53,078 nucleotides of DNA, taken from positions 1 through 53,078 of the forward strand of contig NZ_JAUSMI010000087.1 of NCBI RefSeq assembly GCF_030645145.1, read 5' to 3'. The translations under genes and the position numbers were made by a program. The notes below the pieces were generated by a model. The model searched no databases and was not told the DNA's origin. It was given only the letters and a program-made list of their open reading frames with translations. Below are positions 15,646-24,862 of this stretch, one piece after another. Within the stretch, counting starts at the first letter, position 1, and the number at the start of each line of letters is the position of its first letter. The stretch is from Microcella sp. Its GTDB lineage: Bacteria; Actinomycetota; Actinomycetes; Actinomycetales; Microbacteriaceae.

Positions 15646-15941
15646 TCAGGCACATCGTCTCGTGGACCCTGCAGGCTCCCGACGCGGAGGGCAAGGCCGC
15701 CGCGATCGAGGGAATGCGCGAACGGCTCGAGCCGCTCGTCGGGGTGATCCCGGGGCTGATGTCGCTCGTCGTGCGCGGCGACATCGGCCAGGTCGAGGCG
15801 AACTGGGATGTCGTGCTCGTCTCGGAGCACGAGAGCGCCGAGGCGCTCGCCGCCTACCAGGTGCACCCCGACCACGTCGCCGTGGCGCCGTTCGTGCGCA
15901 GCGTCGTCGTCGACAAGTCGTGCGTCGACTACGAGCTCTGA
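15642..15941 (+). CDS. Dabb-family (stress-responsive A/B barrel) protein
   Basis: The 99-residue product matches the dimeric alpha/beta-barrel domain: IRHIVSWTLQ at the start, LVGVIPGLMSLVVRGDIG in the centre, and YQVHPDHVAVAPFVRSVV near the end, with the conserved His residues present. The GTG start (15642) overlaps the preceding stop and has GGAGG 6 nt upstream. Family members range from polyketide cyclases to stress proteins; no specific activity can be assigned. Confidence 0.85.
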   Translation: MIRHIVSWTLQAPDAEGKAAAIEGMRERLEPLVGVIPGLMSLVVRGDIGQVEANWDVVLVSEHESAEALAAYQVHPDHVAVAPFVRSVVVDKSCVDYEL

Positions 15942-15964
15942 CGCTCTGCTGACGGGGGTTCGCG

Positions 15965-16711
15965 ATGTGCGGTCGGTACGCCAACACCAAGAGCGGTGAG
16001 GAGCTCGGCCGCTACTTCGTGGCCGACGAGGTCGACGAGGTGCGGCTGTCGCCGAGCTGGAACATCGCGCCGACGCAGCGGATCCACGTCGTCGTCGACA
16101 CGGTGCCGAAGGATCTCGCCGGTTCGGGCGCCGATGCTCCCGTCACCCGCCGCGTGACGACGGCGCGCTGGTCGCTCGTGCCGCGGTTCCAGAAGGAGCT
16201 CGCCTCGAAGTACCCGACGTTCAACGCGCGCAGCGAGACCGCGGCCGAGAAGCCGACCTTCCGCTCGTCGGTCGTGCGCAGCCGCGCGCTCGTCCCGGCC
16301 GACGGGTACTACGAGTGGCTCACGGTCGGAAAGATCAAGACGCCCTACTTCGTCACCGACCCGGAGGAGGGCGAGCTCGCGTTCGCCGGGCTGTACTCGT
16401 GGTGGCGGCCGCCGGTGGCGGCCGGGTCGGACGGGGCTGAGGGCATCGAGCCGGAGCCGTGGGTGCTGACCGCGACGATCCTGACGCGGGCGGCCGCGGG
16501 GCCGGCGGCGCGCATCCACGATCGGATCCCCGTGATGCTGCCCCGCGCGGAGTGGGACACGTGGCTCGACCCGACGATCGCCGGCGACCACGCGCTCGTG
16601 CAGCACGCCGTCGCGGCGTCGCAGACGGTGATCGAGCGGCTCGCCGTGCACGAGGTCGCGCCGCTGCGCGGCGACGGGCCCGAGCTGATCGCGCCGCTCA
16701 ACCCGCTGTAG
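15965..16711 (+). CDS. SOS response-associated peptidase (SRAP, YedK/HMCES family)
   Basis: The 248-residue product protects abasic sites in single-stranded DNA by forming a covalent thiazolidine link through Cys2. The sequence shows MCGRY with Cys2, SWNIAPTQ (Asn33), FNARSET, the catalytic Glu in DGYYEW (about residue 117), and the His in IHDRIPVML (about residue 185), all as in YedK. Length is typical. No LexA box is visible upstream, so SOS control is not supported here. Confidence 0.95.
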   Translation: MCGRYANTKSGEELGRYFVADEVDEVRLSPSWNIAPTQRIHVVVDTVPKDLAGSGADAPVTRRVTTARWSLVPRFQKELASKYPTFNARSETAAEKPTFRSSVVRSRALVPADGYYEWLTVGKIKTPYFVTDPEEGELAFAGLYSWWRPPVAAGSDGAEGIEPEPWVLTATILTRAAAGPAARIHDRIPVMLPRAEWDTWLDPTIAGDHALVQHAVAASQTVIERLAVHEVAPLRGDGPELIAPLNPL

Positions 16712-16774
16712 CGCGGGCGCCGCCGCCGCGGCCGCCGCCGTCCCCGGCTCCGAGGTCAGCAGGCTCGACCACGT

Positions 16775-16844
16775 TTCGCGTCTATCGGTCAGTCGTTGCG
16801 CGTCACGAGACACCCGCCCGCAACGAGTGCCCGATAGACGCGGA
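16775..16844. repeat. Long palindrome, copy 2 of a two-copy family
   Basis: Arms 16778-16800 and 16819-16841 are 23 nt long with two mismatches, and extend by three more pairs outward. The left arm matches the element at 10995-11016. It lies between convergent genes (SRAP and nuclease). Apart from this element I see nothing in 16712-16937. Confidence 0.75.
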
Positions 16845-16937
16845 CCGGTGCCTGCGCGTCAGCAAATATGCGCTGGACAACGCCGCGCTCGTGGTCGTCA
16901 CTGCCTTGGGGCCGCGGCACCTGGCGGGCCGGCCCGA

Positions 16938-17543
16938 CTAGGGGGCGGGGCAGCTGCCCCACAGGCCGCGGCCGGCATCGCGGGCCGCGCGCTCGGCCGC
17001 CTGCAGCTCGGGCCAGTAGCGGTCGTTGGGCTCGACCCGGATGGCCTCGGCGTAGCCCTGCGCGACGAGCTCGAGGTTGATGAGGGTGCCGTCGGCGGCG
17101 TAGAGGTACATGAGCTCGCGCTCGTAGCGGTCCTGCGGGTCGCGGTCGTAGGCGTATCCGACCTCGCTGCCGACGGGTGCGAGGGCCTCGAGCGCTGCGG
17201 ACGCCTCAGGCCCGAAGCACTCGAGCGGGTCCCGCACCTCCGGAGTGTCGAGCCCGATGAGCCGCACGCGCAGCTCGTCGCCGCCGATGCGCAGGCGCAC
17301 GGTGTCGCCGTCCGTGATCGACGCGATCGTGCCCGTGCCGGTCGGCTCGCCGAGAGAGCCGCTGTCCGAGCCCGATCCCGATCCTGATCCCGAGCCGCCG
17401 CCCGAGCCGCCGCCCGACCCCGTGTCCGGTTCGCCCGGCACTCCGCGGTCCGGCTCGCGCAGCTCGACCGGGAGGAGCGAGCAGCCGGCGGCCGCGCCGA
17501 GCACGAGCAGCGCGGCGAGCGCGAGGGCGGGGGAGCGGGGCAC
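16938..17543 (-). CDS. Secreted staphylococcal-nuclease-like lipoprotein
   Basis: The 201-residue product has a lipoprotein signal (hydrophobic stretch ending LGAAAGC, lipidated Cys21), then a Gly/Ser/Asp-rich linker of about 35 residues, then a thermonuclease (SNase) domain. The domain has IASITDGDTVRLRIGG, RLIGLDTPEV and DRYERELMYLY, which supply the catalytic Arg, Asp, Glu and Arg of the family. It is therefore likely a cell-surface calcium-dependent nuclease. GTG start with TAGCCT 6 nt upstream (leaderless). Confidence 0.88.
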   Translation of the reverse strand: MPRSPALALAALLVLGAAAGCSLLPVELREPDRGVPGEPDTGSGGGSGGGSGSGSGSGSDSGSLGEPTGTGTIASITDGDTVRLRIGGDELRVRLIGLDTPEVRDPLECFGPEASAALEALAPVGSEVGYAYDRDPQDRYERELMYLYAADGTLINLELVAQGYAEAIRVEPNDRYWPELQAAERAARDAGRGLWGSCPAP

Positions 17544-17549
17544 GCTGCG

Positions 17550-17555
17550 AGGCTA
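17550..17555 (-). promoter_or_regulatory. -10 element of the nuclease lipoprotein gene (leaderless)
   Basis: TAGCCT on the minus strand ends 6 nt before the GTG at 17543. Confidence 0.5.
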
Positions 17556-17610
17556 CCCGGGAGCATCCGAGGCTGCCGGTCGTATGCTGACGCCGACGGA
17601 AGGACCCGCC

Positions 17611-18120
17611 GTGACCGACGACCGCTCACCCGGAATCGACCCGCGATTCCCCGAGGTCTACCAGCGCGCCGGAGCCGACGCGCCGATGACCGCCCCGGTC
17701 CGCCGCGCGCCGGCCCGACCCTCCGACCCCCGCCCCGTGATCGATGAGGGGATGGCGGCGCCGAGCGCCGCTCCCGGCCCGCGTGGGCCGGCGGCGCCGA
17801 GCGTCGCGGCGCGCGCCGAGAAGCCGGAGCGCTCGCTCGAGCTCGTCGTCGTCGGCAACCCGTGGCTACGCGCGCTGTGGGTCGTCGGCGGTGCCACGCT
17901 GCTGCTCGGCATCGGCGCGATCCTCTACGCGCAGAACGCGTTCCTCGACGCGAGCACCTCGGGCTTCGACCGCGCCGCGCTCGTGCTGCCGACGATCGCG
18001 AGCGAGCTCTCCGGCCCGCTCGTGACCGGCGGCGTGCTCGCTCTCGTCGCCGCGACGTGCCTGCGCATCGCCGCGTGGCGGCCGAAGGGGTACCGCACCC
18101 TCGAGCCCGACGGCCAGTAG
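17611..18120 (+). CDS. Uncharacterised two-helix membrane protein with disordered N-terminus
   Basis: The 169-residue product begins with about 85 residues rich in Pro, Ala and Arg, probably cytoplasmic and disordered. Two membrane helices follow (ALWVVGGATLLLGIGAILYA and LVTGGVLALVAATCLRIAAW) and a short polar tail. The start is GTG at 17611 with GGAAGG 7 nt upstream; the longer open frame from 17245 is antisense to the nuclease gene. TATGCT (17583-17588) could be its -10. I do not recognise the family. Confidence 0.65.
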   Translation: MTDDRSPGIDPRFPEVYQRAGADAPMTAPVRRAPARPSDPRPVIDEGMAAPSAAPGPRGPAAPSVAARAEKPERSLELVVVGNPWLRALWVVGGATLLLGIGAILYAQNAFLDASTSGFDRAALVLPTIASELSGPLVTGGVLALVAATCLRIAAWRPKGYRTLEPDGQ

Positions 18121-18135
18121 CAGCCCAGCAGCAGC

Positions 18136-18963
18136 TCAGCGCTGACAGGTCGGGCAGACGAAGGTCTGCCGCTCGGTCAGGGCGTCGTCGCCGAGCATCC
18201 CCATGCGGATGCGCGTGCCGCACCGTCGGCAGGGCTCGTGCTCGCGGTGCGCGACCCACACCCGCTTGCCGCGCCGGGTGTCGCCCGTCGTGACGCGCTC
18301 GACGCGATCGCGGTTGGCGCGGATGAGACGCACGGCGAGGTCGAGGACGGCCGCCGCATCCGTCTGCCCGATCGGGGTCTCGGGCAGGATTCCGCGGAGG
18401 AACAGCACCTCGTTGCGGTAGTCGTTGCCGAGGCCCGCGACGTTCCGCTGGTCGAGGAGGGCGAGACCGATCGGCCGCTCGGGGTCGGCGGTCAGGCGGC
18501 GCAGCGCCTCGTCGCGGTCGAACGTCGGCCCGAGCGGATCGGGGCCGAGGTAGCCGATGATCGACTCCTCGTCGCGAGTGGGCACGAGCTCGAGCTCGCC
18601 GAGGGCGAAGCCGACGGCCTGCCAGCCGGTCTCGTCGCGGCCATCATCCGTGCCGGTGTCGCCGCCGTCGGGCGCGGCGCCGACCTCGAGCACCATGCGC
18701 GCCTCGAACGCCGGTCGTCGCCACTTGCTGCCGGGCCGGTAGACGTGCCACGAGCCCTCCATCTTGAGGTGCGAGTGCACGGTCGTCTCGTCGATGCGCA
18801 TGAGCAGGTGCTTGCCGATGGCGACGACCTCGTGCACGGTCTGCCCGCTGAGGTCGACCGTCGCGAACGCCGGCACGCGGATGTCGCACCGCGTCACCTC
18901 GCGCCCCGCGAGCACCTCGTTCAGGCGCCGCGCGGCGCGGTGGACGGTATCGCCCTCGGGCAT
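18136..18963 (-). CDS. nei: Fpg/Nei-family DNA glycosylase (endonuclease VIII-like)
   Basis: The 275-residue product begins MPEGDTVHR, giving the catalytic N-terminal Pro2 and Glu3 after Met removal. VHSHLKMEGSW and the helix-two-turn-helix LLDQRNVAGLGNDYRNEVLF are typical of actinobacterial Nei2. The C-terminal zinc finger is intact (CRRC ... CPTC). It removes oxidised pyrimidines and cleaves the abasic site. A frame continues open far upstream, but MPEGD must be the start. It lies 23 nt downstream of lhr, likely in the same operon, giving a repair cluster. Confidence 0.9.
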   Translation of the reverse strand: MPEGDTVHRAARRLNEVLAGREVTRCDIRVPAFATVDLSGQTVHEVVAIGKHLLMRIDETTVHSHLKMEGSWHVYRPGSKWRRPAFEARMVLEVGAAPDGGDTGTDDGRDETGWQAVGFALGELELVPTRDEESIIGYLGPDPLGPTFDRDEALRRLTADPERPIGLALLDQRNVAGLGNDYRNEVLFLRGILPETPIGQTDAAAVLDLAVRLIRANRDRVERVTTGDTRRGKRVWVAHREHEPCRRCGTRIRMGMLGDDALTERQTFVCPTCQR

Positions 18964-18986
18964 CGCGCCTCCTCCCCCGCCTCGGC

Positions 18987-21900
18987 CTAGATCCGCAGCC
19001 GCAGGCCCTGCGGCGTCGCGACGAAGCCGGCCTCCTGCAGCGCCTCGGCGAACGCGGTGCCGAAGACGCTCGCGCCGTTGACGCGCTCGATGCGGAGCGA
19101 GCGCAGGCGGGCGCGCACGACGGTGGCGAGCTCGGTCGCGGCCGCGGCGAGCTCGGCGGAGTCGTCGGTGAAGGTGAGCGCGCTCTTGCCGCCGCGCTCG
19201 AGGTACGCGACGAGGTGCCCGTCGACGAGGGCGACGAGGGCTCCGGCCTTGCGCCCCGGCCGGTGCGCGGGCGTGCCGACGACGGGGTCGTCCGCGGCGC
19301 CCGGCCACGGCAGGGCCGCGCCGTAGGGGTTCGCGGGGTCGGTCGCGGCGAGGACGAGCGGCGCCAGGGCGGGGGCCGCATCCTGATCGCGAACGAAGGT
19401 GCGCAGCCGGTCGACCGTCGCGGGGGTGCCGAACTGCGCGGCGCCGAGGTGCTCGACGAAGTAGCCGCGGCGCACGCGCCCGGCCTCCTCCATGCGCGCG
19501 AGCACCTTGTACATGAGCGCGAAGCCGCCGCGCACGTTCTCGGCCTGCACGGCTCCGCGCGTGACGACGCCGTACCGCTCGAGCAGGCTGTCGGCGAGGT
19601 GCGCGCCGCGGCGCGTCGGGTCGAGGTCGCGCTCGGGCAGGAGCGACCAGCGCCCGGCGGTCGACGGCGGGCCCGAGCGGGCGGGCATCGTCGGGCGGGC
19701 GTAGCCGCGGTACGCGCGCGGCCGCGGTGCCCGAGCGGCGCTCGATCGCTTCGAGCCGCCGAGCATCGCGCGCACGGGCGCGAACGTGTCGTTCGTGATG
19801 AGCCCCGCCCAGACGAGCTGCCACAGGTCGTCGGCGAGGCGCGCGTCGTCGGTCGCGCCGGTCGCGTCGGCGAGCTGGCGGAAGAAGAACCCGCCGCCGC
19901 CTGCGAGCACCGAGAGGATGCCCTCCTGCCGTTCGGCCGCGCCGGCGTCGGCCTCGAGGGCGGCCGGCTCGGCGAGGCTCAGAGGCGCGAGGTGCGGCAG
20001 GTGGATGCTCAGCCAGCCGTCGCTGCCCGGCAGCGACCCGCCGCCGGACCAGACGAGCTCGCCGCTCGCCATGAGCTCGTCGAGCCACGCCGGCGAGTAG
20101 TCGCGCACGCGGCTCGGCAGCACCAGGGTCTCCCACGCCGAGGCCGGAAGCGCGACGCCCTGCAGCTGCTCGGCGGCCTGCAGAACGCCGTCGATGCCCC
20201 GCAGCGCGCCGCCGCCCGCGCTGGCGCCGCCCGAGCCGGCCCCGCGGCCGACGTGCTGCCACGCGGGCAGGAAGCGGCCGAGGGCGCCCGCGCTCACGGG
20301 CTCGATCTCGGCGCGGAGGGCGGCGAGGCTGCGGCTCCGGAGGCGGCGGAGCACCTCGGCGTCGACCCACTCGGTGCCGCTCGCCCCGGGCCGGAACTCG
20401 CCCTCGATGACGCGGCGGTCGCTCGCGAGCCGGCGCAGGGCATCCGTCACGACCGCGATGCCCAGCCCCAGCCGGTCGGCGACGTCGTGCGCCGTGAACG
20501 GCCCGTGCGTGCGGGCGAAGCGGGCGACGAGGTCGCCGAGCGGGTCGGGCACCGGATCGAGAAAGGCACTTGGCACGCCGTGGGGGGTGGGCGTGCCGAG
20601 GGCGTCGCGGAGGCGCGCGGCGTCCTCGACCACGGCCCAGCGCTCGACGCTCGCGCCGGCCGCGTCGCGCACGGCGAAGCGGAAGACGCGGTTGGTGCGC
20701 GCGAGGGCGACGAGCCACTCCTCGACTCTCGCGCCGTCGACCGCGCGCGCGGCGAGCTCGTCGACGGAGTGCGGGCCGAGGATGCGCAGCAGGTCGACGA
20801 CGCCCTCGTCGTCCTTCGCGCGGCGGTCGGGGGCGAGGCGCTGCAGCTCGGCCTCGGTCTGCGCGATGACCTCGGGGTCGAGGATCTCGCGCAGCTCGGC
20901 GCGGCCCAGCAGCTCGGCGAGGAGGGTCGAGTCGATGCTGAGGGCGGCCGCGCGGCGCTCGGCGAGCGGGCTGTCGCCCTCGTAGAGGAAGGCCGCGACG
21001 TAGCCGAACAGCAGCGACCGCGCGAAGGGCGAGGGGCTCGGGGTCTCGACCTCGATGATGCGCAGCTCGCGCTGGTCGATCGCCGTCGCGATCGCCGTGA
21101 GTCCTGGCAGGTCGTAGACGTCGCTCAGCACCTCGCGGATCGTCTCGAGCACGATCGGGAAGCTCGGGAACTCGCGCGCGACCTCGAGCAGCTGGCTCGC
21201 GCGCTGGCGCTGCTGCCACAGCGGCGAGCGCTGCGAGGGGTTGCGGCGCGGCAGCAGGAGGGCGCGCTGCGCGCACTCGCGGAAGCGCGCGGCGAAGACG
21301 GCCGAGCCGCCGACCTCGCTCGTCACGAGCGCGTCGAGCTCGGCCGGGTCGAAGAGGAACAGCTCGGCCCCGGGCGCCTCCGCCTCCGTGTCGGGCAGCC
21401 GCACGACGATGCCGTCGTCGGCCGCGATCGCCGCGCCGTCGAAGCCGTGCCGCTCGCGCAGCCGCGCCGAGATCGCGAGCGCCCACGGCGCGTGCACGCC
21501 GAGCCCGAAGGGGGAGTGCAGGATGACCCGCCAGTCGCCGAGCTCGTCGCGGAACCGCTCGATCACGAGAGTCGAATCGGTCGGCAGCTGGCCGGTCGCC
21601 GCGACCTGCTCGGTGAGCAGCGCGTCGAGATTCATGATGGCGCGATCGTCGAGACCGGCGGCGCGCAGGCGGTCTCGCCGGGCATCCGGCGAGGCGGCGG
21701 CGAGCTCGCGGGTCGTCGCTCCGAGCGCGCGGCCCAGCTCGGCCGGGCGCCCGAGGCCGTCGCCCTTCCAGAACGGAACCTTGCCGGGCTGGCCGAACGC
21801 GGGGGTGACGACGACGCGGTCATGCGTGATCTCCTCGATCCGCCAGCTCGTCGCGCCGAGGGCGAAGACGTCGCCGACGCGGGACTCGTAGACCATCTCC

Positions 21901-23543
21901 TCGTCGAGCTCGCCGACGCGTGACTTTCGCTCGCCCACGAGGAAGACGCCGAACAGCCCGCGGTCCGGGATGGTGCCGCCGCTCGTGACGGCGAGCCGCT
22001 GCGCGCCGGGGCGGCCGGAGAGCTGACCGCTCACGCGATCCCACACGATGCGCGGGCGCAGCTCGGCGAAGCGATCGCTCGGGTAGCGGCCGCTCAGCAG
22101 GTCGAGCACCGCCTCGTAGGCCGAGCGCGGCAGGGTCGCGAAGGGGGCGCTGCGGCGCACGGCGTCGAACCATTCGTCGATGTCGGCGGGCTCGAGGGCG
22201 ACGTGCGCGACGGTCTGCTGGGCGAGCACGTCGAGCGGGTTCGCCGGGACGCTCAGCTGCTCGATCTGCCCGGCGAGCATGCGCTCGCTCGCGACCGTCG
22301 CGTGCAGCACGTCGGCGCGGTGCTTGGGCACGATGACGCCGCGGCTGATCTCGCCCACCTGGTGCCCGGCGCGGCCGAGGCGCTGCAGGCCGCTCGCGAC
22401 GCTCGGCGGCGACTCCACCTGGATCACGAGGTCGACCGCGCCCATGTCGATGCCGAGCTCGAGGCTGCTCGTCGCGACGACGCACCGCAGGCGGCCTGAC
22501 TTCAGGGCGTCCTCGATCTCGGCGCGCTGATCCTTCGAGACCGAGCCGTGGTGCGCGCGGGCGAGCAGCTCGGCGCCATCGCCGAGCCTTTCGGCGTAGA
22601 TCTCGTTGAGCCGCGCCGTCAGCCGCTCGGCGAGCCGCCGCGAGTTCGCGAACACGATCGTCGACCGGTTGGCGAGCACGCGGTCGACGATGTCCTCCTC
22701 GACGTGCGGCCAGATCGACGGGTTCGCCGCCCCGCCCGCGGCCGAGCCCTCGTCGTCGACGGGGCCGACGGGCGGCGGCTGCGTCATGTCGTCGACGGGC
22801 ACGACGACGCGCAGGTCGAAGGTCTTCGCCGCGGGCGGCTGCACGACCGTGACGGGCGCCTGCCCGCCGAGGAACCGCGCGACCTCCTCGACCGGCCGCA
22901 CCGTCGCCGAGAGCCCGATGCGCTGCACGGGGCGCGCGAGTCGCGCGTCGAGCCGCTCGAGGCTCAGCGCGAGGTGCGCGCCGCGCTTCGTGCCGGCGAC
23001 GGCGTGCACCTCGTCGACGATCACGGTCGTCACCGCGTCGAGCGTCTCGCGCGCGCTCGACGTGAGCATGAGATACAGGCTCTCGGGGGTCGTGATGAGG
23101 ACGTCCGGGGGCGTCCTCTGCAGCGCCCGCCGCTCCGCCGAGGGCGTGTCGCCCGATCGCACGCCCACCGTGATCGTCGGAGCCGGGTGGCCCAGCCGCG
23201 CCGCGGTCTGCGTCACGCCGATGAGCGGCGAGCGCAGGTTGCGCTCCACGTCGACGCCGAGGGCCTTGAGGGGGGAGATGTAGAGGACGCGCGTGCGCCG
23301 CGGCTCGTCGGCGCTCGCTGGAGTCGCCGCCGGCTCGGCGATGAGTCGGTCGATCGACCAGAGGAACGCCGCGAGCGTCTTGCCCGAGCCCGTCGGCGCG
23401 ACGACGAGGGCGTTCGATCCGCTCGAGATGGCCTCCCACGCCCCGAGCTGCGCGGGCGTCGGCGCCGGGAACGCCCCCTCGAACCACGTGCGCGTCGCCG
23501 GGGCGAACCGGCCGAGCACGCGATCGAGGTCGGGGGAGGTCAT
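18987..23543 (-). CDS. lhr: Lhr-type DNA repair helicase (long form)
   Basis: The 1518-residue product is a full-length actinobacterial Lhr: two RecA-like domains with Walker A APTGSGKT (residues 49-56) and DEVH (about 175), motif VI-like QRLGRAGHQVG, then the winged-helix Lhr core and a C-terminal domain of about 650 residues. Lhr is a 3'-5' single-stranded-DNA translocase induced by DNA damage in mycobacteria. The start was placed at ATG 23543; a GTG at 23558 is possible and neither has a clear ribosome site. The downstream nei gene supports a repair operon. Confidence 0.93.
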   Translation of the reverse strand: MTSPDLDRVLGRFAPATRTWFEGAFPAPTPAQLGAWEAISSGSNALVVAPTGSGKTLAAFLWSIDRLIAEPAATPASADEPRRTRVLYISPLKALGVDVERNLRSPLIGVTQTAARLGHPAPTITVGVRSGDTPSAERRALQRTPPDVLITTPESLYLMLTSSARETLDAVTTVIVDEVHAVAGTKRGAHLALSLERLDARLARPVQRIGLSATVRPVEEVARFLGGQAPVTVVQPPAAKTFDLRVVVPVDDMTQPPPVGPVDDEGSAAGGAANPSIWPHVEEDIVDRVLANRSTIVFANSRRLAERLTARLNEIYAERLGDGAELLARAHHGSVSKDQRAEIEDALKSGRLRCVVATSSLELGIDMGAVDLVIQVESPPSVASGLQRLGRAGHQVGEISRGVIVPKHRADVLHATVASERMLAGQIEQLSVPANPLDVLAQQTVAHVALEPADIDEWFDAVRRSAPFATLPRSAYEAVLDLLSGRYPSDRFAELRPRIVWDRVSGQLSGRPGAQRLAVTSGGTIPDRGLFGVFLVGERKSRVGELDEEMVYESRVGDVFALGATSWRIEEITHDRVVVTPAFGQPGKVPFWKGDGLGRPAELGRALGATTRELAAASPDARRDRLRAAGLDDRAIMNLDALLTEQVAATGQLPTDSTLVIERFRDELGDWRVILHSPFGLGVHAPWALAISARLRERHGFDGAAIAADDGIVVRLPDTEAEAPGAELFLFDPAELDALVTSEVGGSAVFAARFRECAQRALLLPRRNPSQRSPLWQQRQRASQLLEVAREFPSFPIVLETIREVLSDVYDLPGLTAIATAIDQRELRIIEVETPSPSPFARSLLFGYVAAFLYEGDSPLAERRAAALSIDSTLLAELLGRAELREILDPEVIAQTEAELQRLAPDRRAKDDEGVVDLLRILGPHSVDELAARAVDGARVEEWLVALARTNRVFRFAVRDAAGASVERWAVVEDAARLRDALGTPTPHGVPSAFLDPVPDPLGDLVARFARTHGPFTAHDVADRLGLGIAVVTDALRRLASDRRVIEGEFRPGASGTEWVDAEVLRRLRSRSLAALRAEIEPVSAGALGRFLPAWQHVGRGAGSGGASAGGGALRGIDGVLQAAEQLQGVALPASAWETLVLPSRVRDYSPAWLDELMASGELVWSGGGSLPGSDGWLSIHLPHLAPLSLAEPAALEADAGAAERQEGILSVLAGGGGFFFRQLADATGATDDARLADDLWQLVWAGLITNDTFAPVRAMLGGSKRSSAARAPRPRAYRGYARPTMPARSGPPSTAGRWSLLPERDLDPTRRGAHLADSLLERYGVVTRGAVQAENVRGGFALMYKVLARMEEAGRVRRGYFVEHLGAAQFGTPATVDRLRTFVRDQDAAPALAPLVLAATDPANPYGAALPWPGAADDPVVGTPAHRPGRKAGALVALVDGHLVAYLERGGKSALTFTDDSAELAAAATELATVVRARLRSLRIERVNGASVFGTAFAEALQEAGFVATPQGLRLRI

Positions 23544-23588
23544 CCGTTCATCATGCACGCGACGGCCGACAGCACCCCTTGCCGGTTC

Positions 23589-24236
23589 TCAGCGCGCGGT
23601 CGGGTCGGAGGGCGCGGCGTAGAACGGGCGCAGGAAGCCGAGGACGTCGCTGAGCTCGGCCTCGCTCACGGCGTGGCCGAGGCCCTCGTAGATGCGGTCG
23701 GTGACGGCCGCGTGACGCGGCAGCCAGTCGTGGGTGTGCTCGATGAGGGCGGGCGCGATGACCTGGTCGAGGGTTCCGCGGCCCCAGAAGACGGGAGGCT
23801 TCTGGTCGAGCATCCGGTCGTCGGCGGGGGCGGGGCCGGGGACGACGAATCCGGCGAGGCTGACGGCGAAGTCGAAGCGCTCGGGCGCGTGGCGCAGCAG
23901 CTGGATCGCCATCGACCCGCCCTGGCTGAAGCCGAGCAGGCCTACGCTCGCGGCGGGCTGCCGGTCGAGCCAGTGCAGGATGCCGCGCGCGGCGGCGTCG
24001 GCCTGCGGGCCGCGGTCGTCGGTGATGTCGTACCAGGCGTACCCGAGTCCGGAGCGCAGCGGGCCGCGCAGGCTCGCGATGACGGGCTGCAGCGGCAGGT
24101 ACTGCGAGAGGCCGAAGAGGTCGCCCTCGTGCGAGCCGTAGCCGTGCATGAGGACGAGCAGGGGGCGCTCGGCGCGCTCGTGCTCGGGGGCCGACCACAT
24201 GATCGCGGAGTCGTCGATGAGCTGCATCCCGGTCAT
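23589..24236 (-). CDS. Alpha/beta-hydrolase, phospholipase/carboxylesterase family
   Basis: The 215-residue product has the esterase pattern LLVLMHGYGSHEGDLFGL, the nucleophile elbow GFSQGGSMAI (Ser about residue 105), an Asp in the GTLDQVIAP segment and the catalytic His in YEGLGHAVSEAEL. This is the PlpD/YpfH-type carboxylesterase family. The start MTGMQL at 24236 gives the expected length; upstream in-frame codons lie opposite the divergent NUDIX gene. The substrate is unknown. Confidence 0.85.
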   Translation of the reverse strand: MTGMQLIDDSAIMWSAPEHERAERPLLVLMHGYGSHEGDLFGLSQYLPLQPVIASLRGPLRSGLGYAWYDITDDRGPQADAAARGILHWLDRQPAASVGLLGFSQGGSMAIQLLRHAPERFDFAVSLAGFVVPGPAPADDRMLDQKPPVFWGRGTLDQVIAPALIEHTHDWLPRHAAVTDRIYEGLGHAVSEAELSDVLGFLRPFYAAPSDPTAR

Positions 24237-24288
24237 GCCTCGAGTCAACACCACCGGCCTCTTCGCCCGCCTGGGGTAAGAATGAGGC

Positions 24289-24831
24289 ATGGCCAACACG
24301 CGCACGCCCGACCCCAACCCCGGCTGGCTGTCGGACGACGAGCTCGAGCAGATCCGTCGCCGACTGCCGCTGCTGTACGTCGAGGCCGTGCCGGTGCGCG
24401 TCGACGGCATGGGGCAGGTGACCGAGGTGGGCGTGCTGCTGCGCGTCAACACGTCGGGATCGATGACCCGCACGCTCGTGTCGGGCCGCGTGATGTACGG
24501 CGAGACGCTGCGCGACGCGCTCTTCCGCCACCTCGAGAAGGATCTCGGGCCGATGGCCTTCCCGCAGCTGCCGGCGTCGCCGAACCCGTTCCACGTCGCC
24601 GAGTACTTCCCGCTGCCCGGCGTCTCGCGCTTCAGCGACGACCGTCAGCACGCGGTCGCGCTCGCCTACGTCGTCCCCGTCACGGGAACCTGCGACCCGC
24701 GGCAGGACGCCCTCGAGCTCACGTGGCTCACGCCCGAGGAGGCCGCGTCGGAGCGCGTCTCGGCCGAGATGGAGGGCGGGCGCGGTGTGCTGCTGCGGGC
24801 CGCGCTCGCGTCGGTGGGCGTGCTGCCGTAG
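24289..24831 (+). CDS. NUDIX-like protein (DUF4916 family)
   Basis: The 180-residue product matches the actinobacterial DUF4916/NUDIX-fold family: GWLSDDELEQIRRRLPLLYV at the start, EAVPVRVDGMG, LVSGRVMYGETLRDALFRHLEKDLG in the Nudix-box position, and LTWLTPEEA. The canonical GX5EX7REUXEEXGU box is incomplete (only GETLRDALFRHLEKDLG remains), so hydrolase activity is uncertain. TAAGAA ends 6 nt before the ATG (weak leaderless pattern). It is divergent from the esterase gene. Confidence 0.75.
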   Translation: MANTRTPDPNPGWLSDDELEQIRRRLPLLYVEAVPVRVDGMGQVTEVGVLLRVNTSGSMTRTLVSGRVMYGETLRDALFRHLEKDLGPMAFPQLPASPNPFHVAEYFPLPGVSRFSDDRQHAVALAYVVPVTGTCDPRQDALELTWLTPEEAASERVSAEMEGGRGVLLRAALASVGVLP

Positions 24832-24862
24832 GTCCCGTCCCGCCGCGTCGCGCGGTGCGCTC

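Noticed and set aside
18964-21486. N-terminal extension of the Nei-type glycosylase into the Lhr region
   Set aside because: Catalytic Pro2 requires the start at 18963. The extension is an off-frame reading of lhr.
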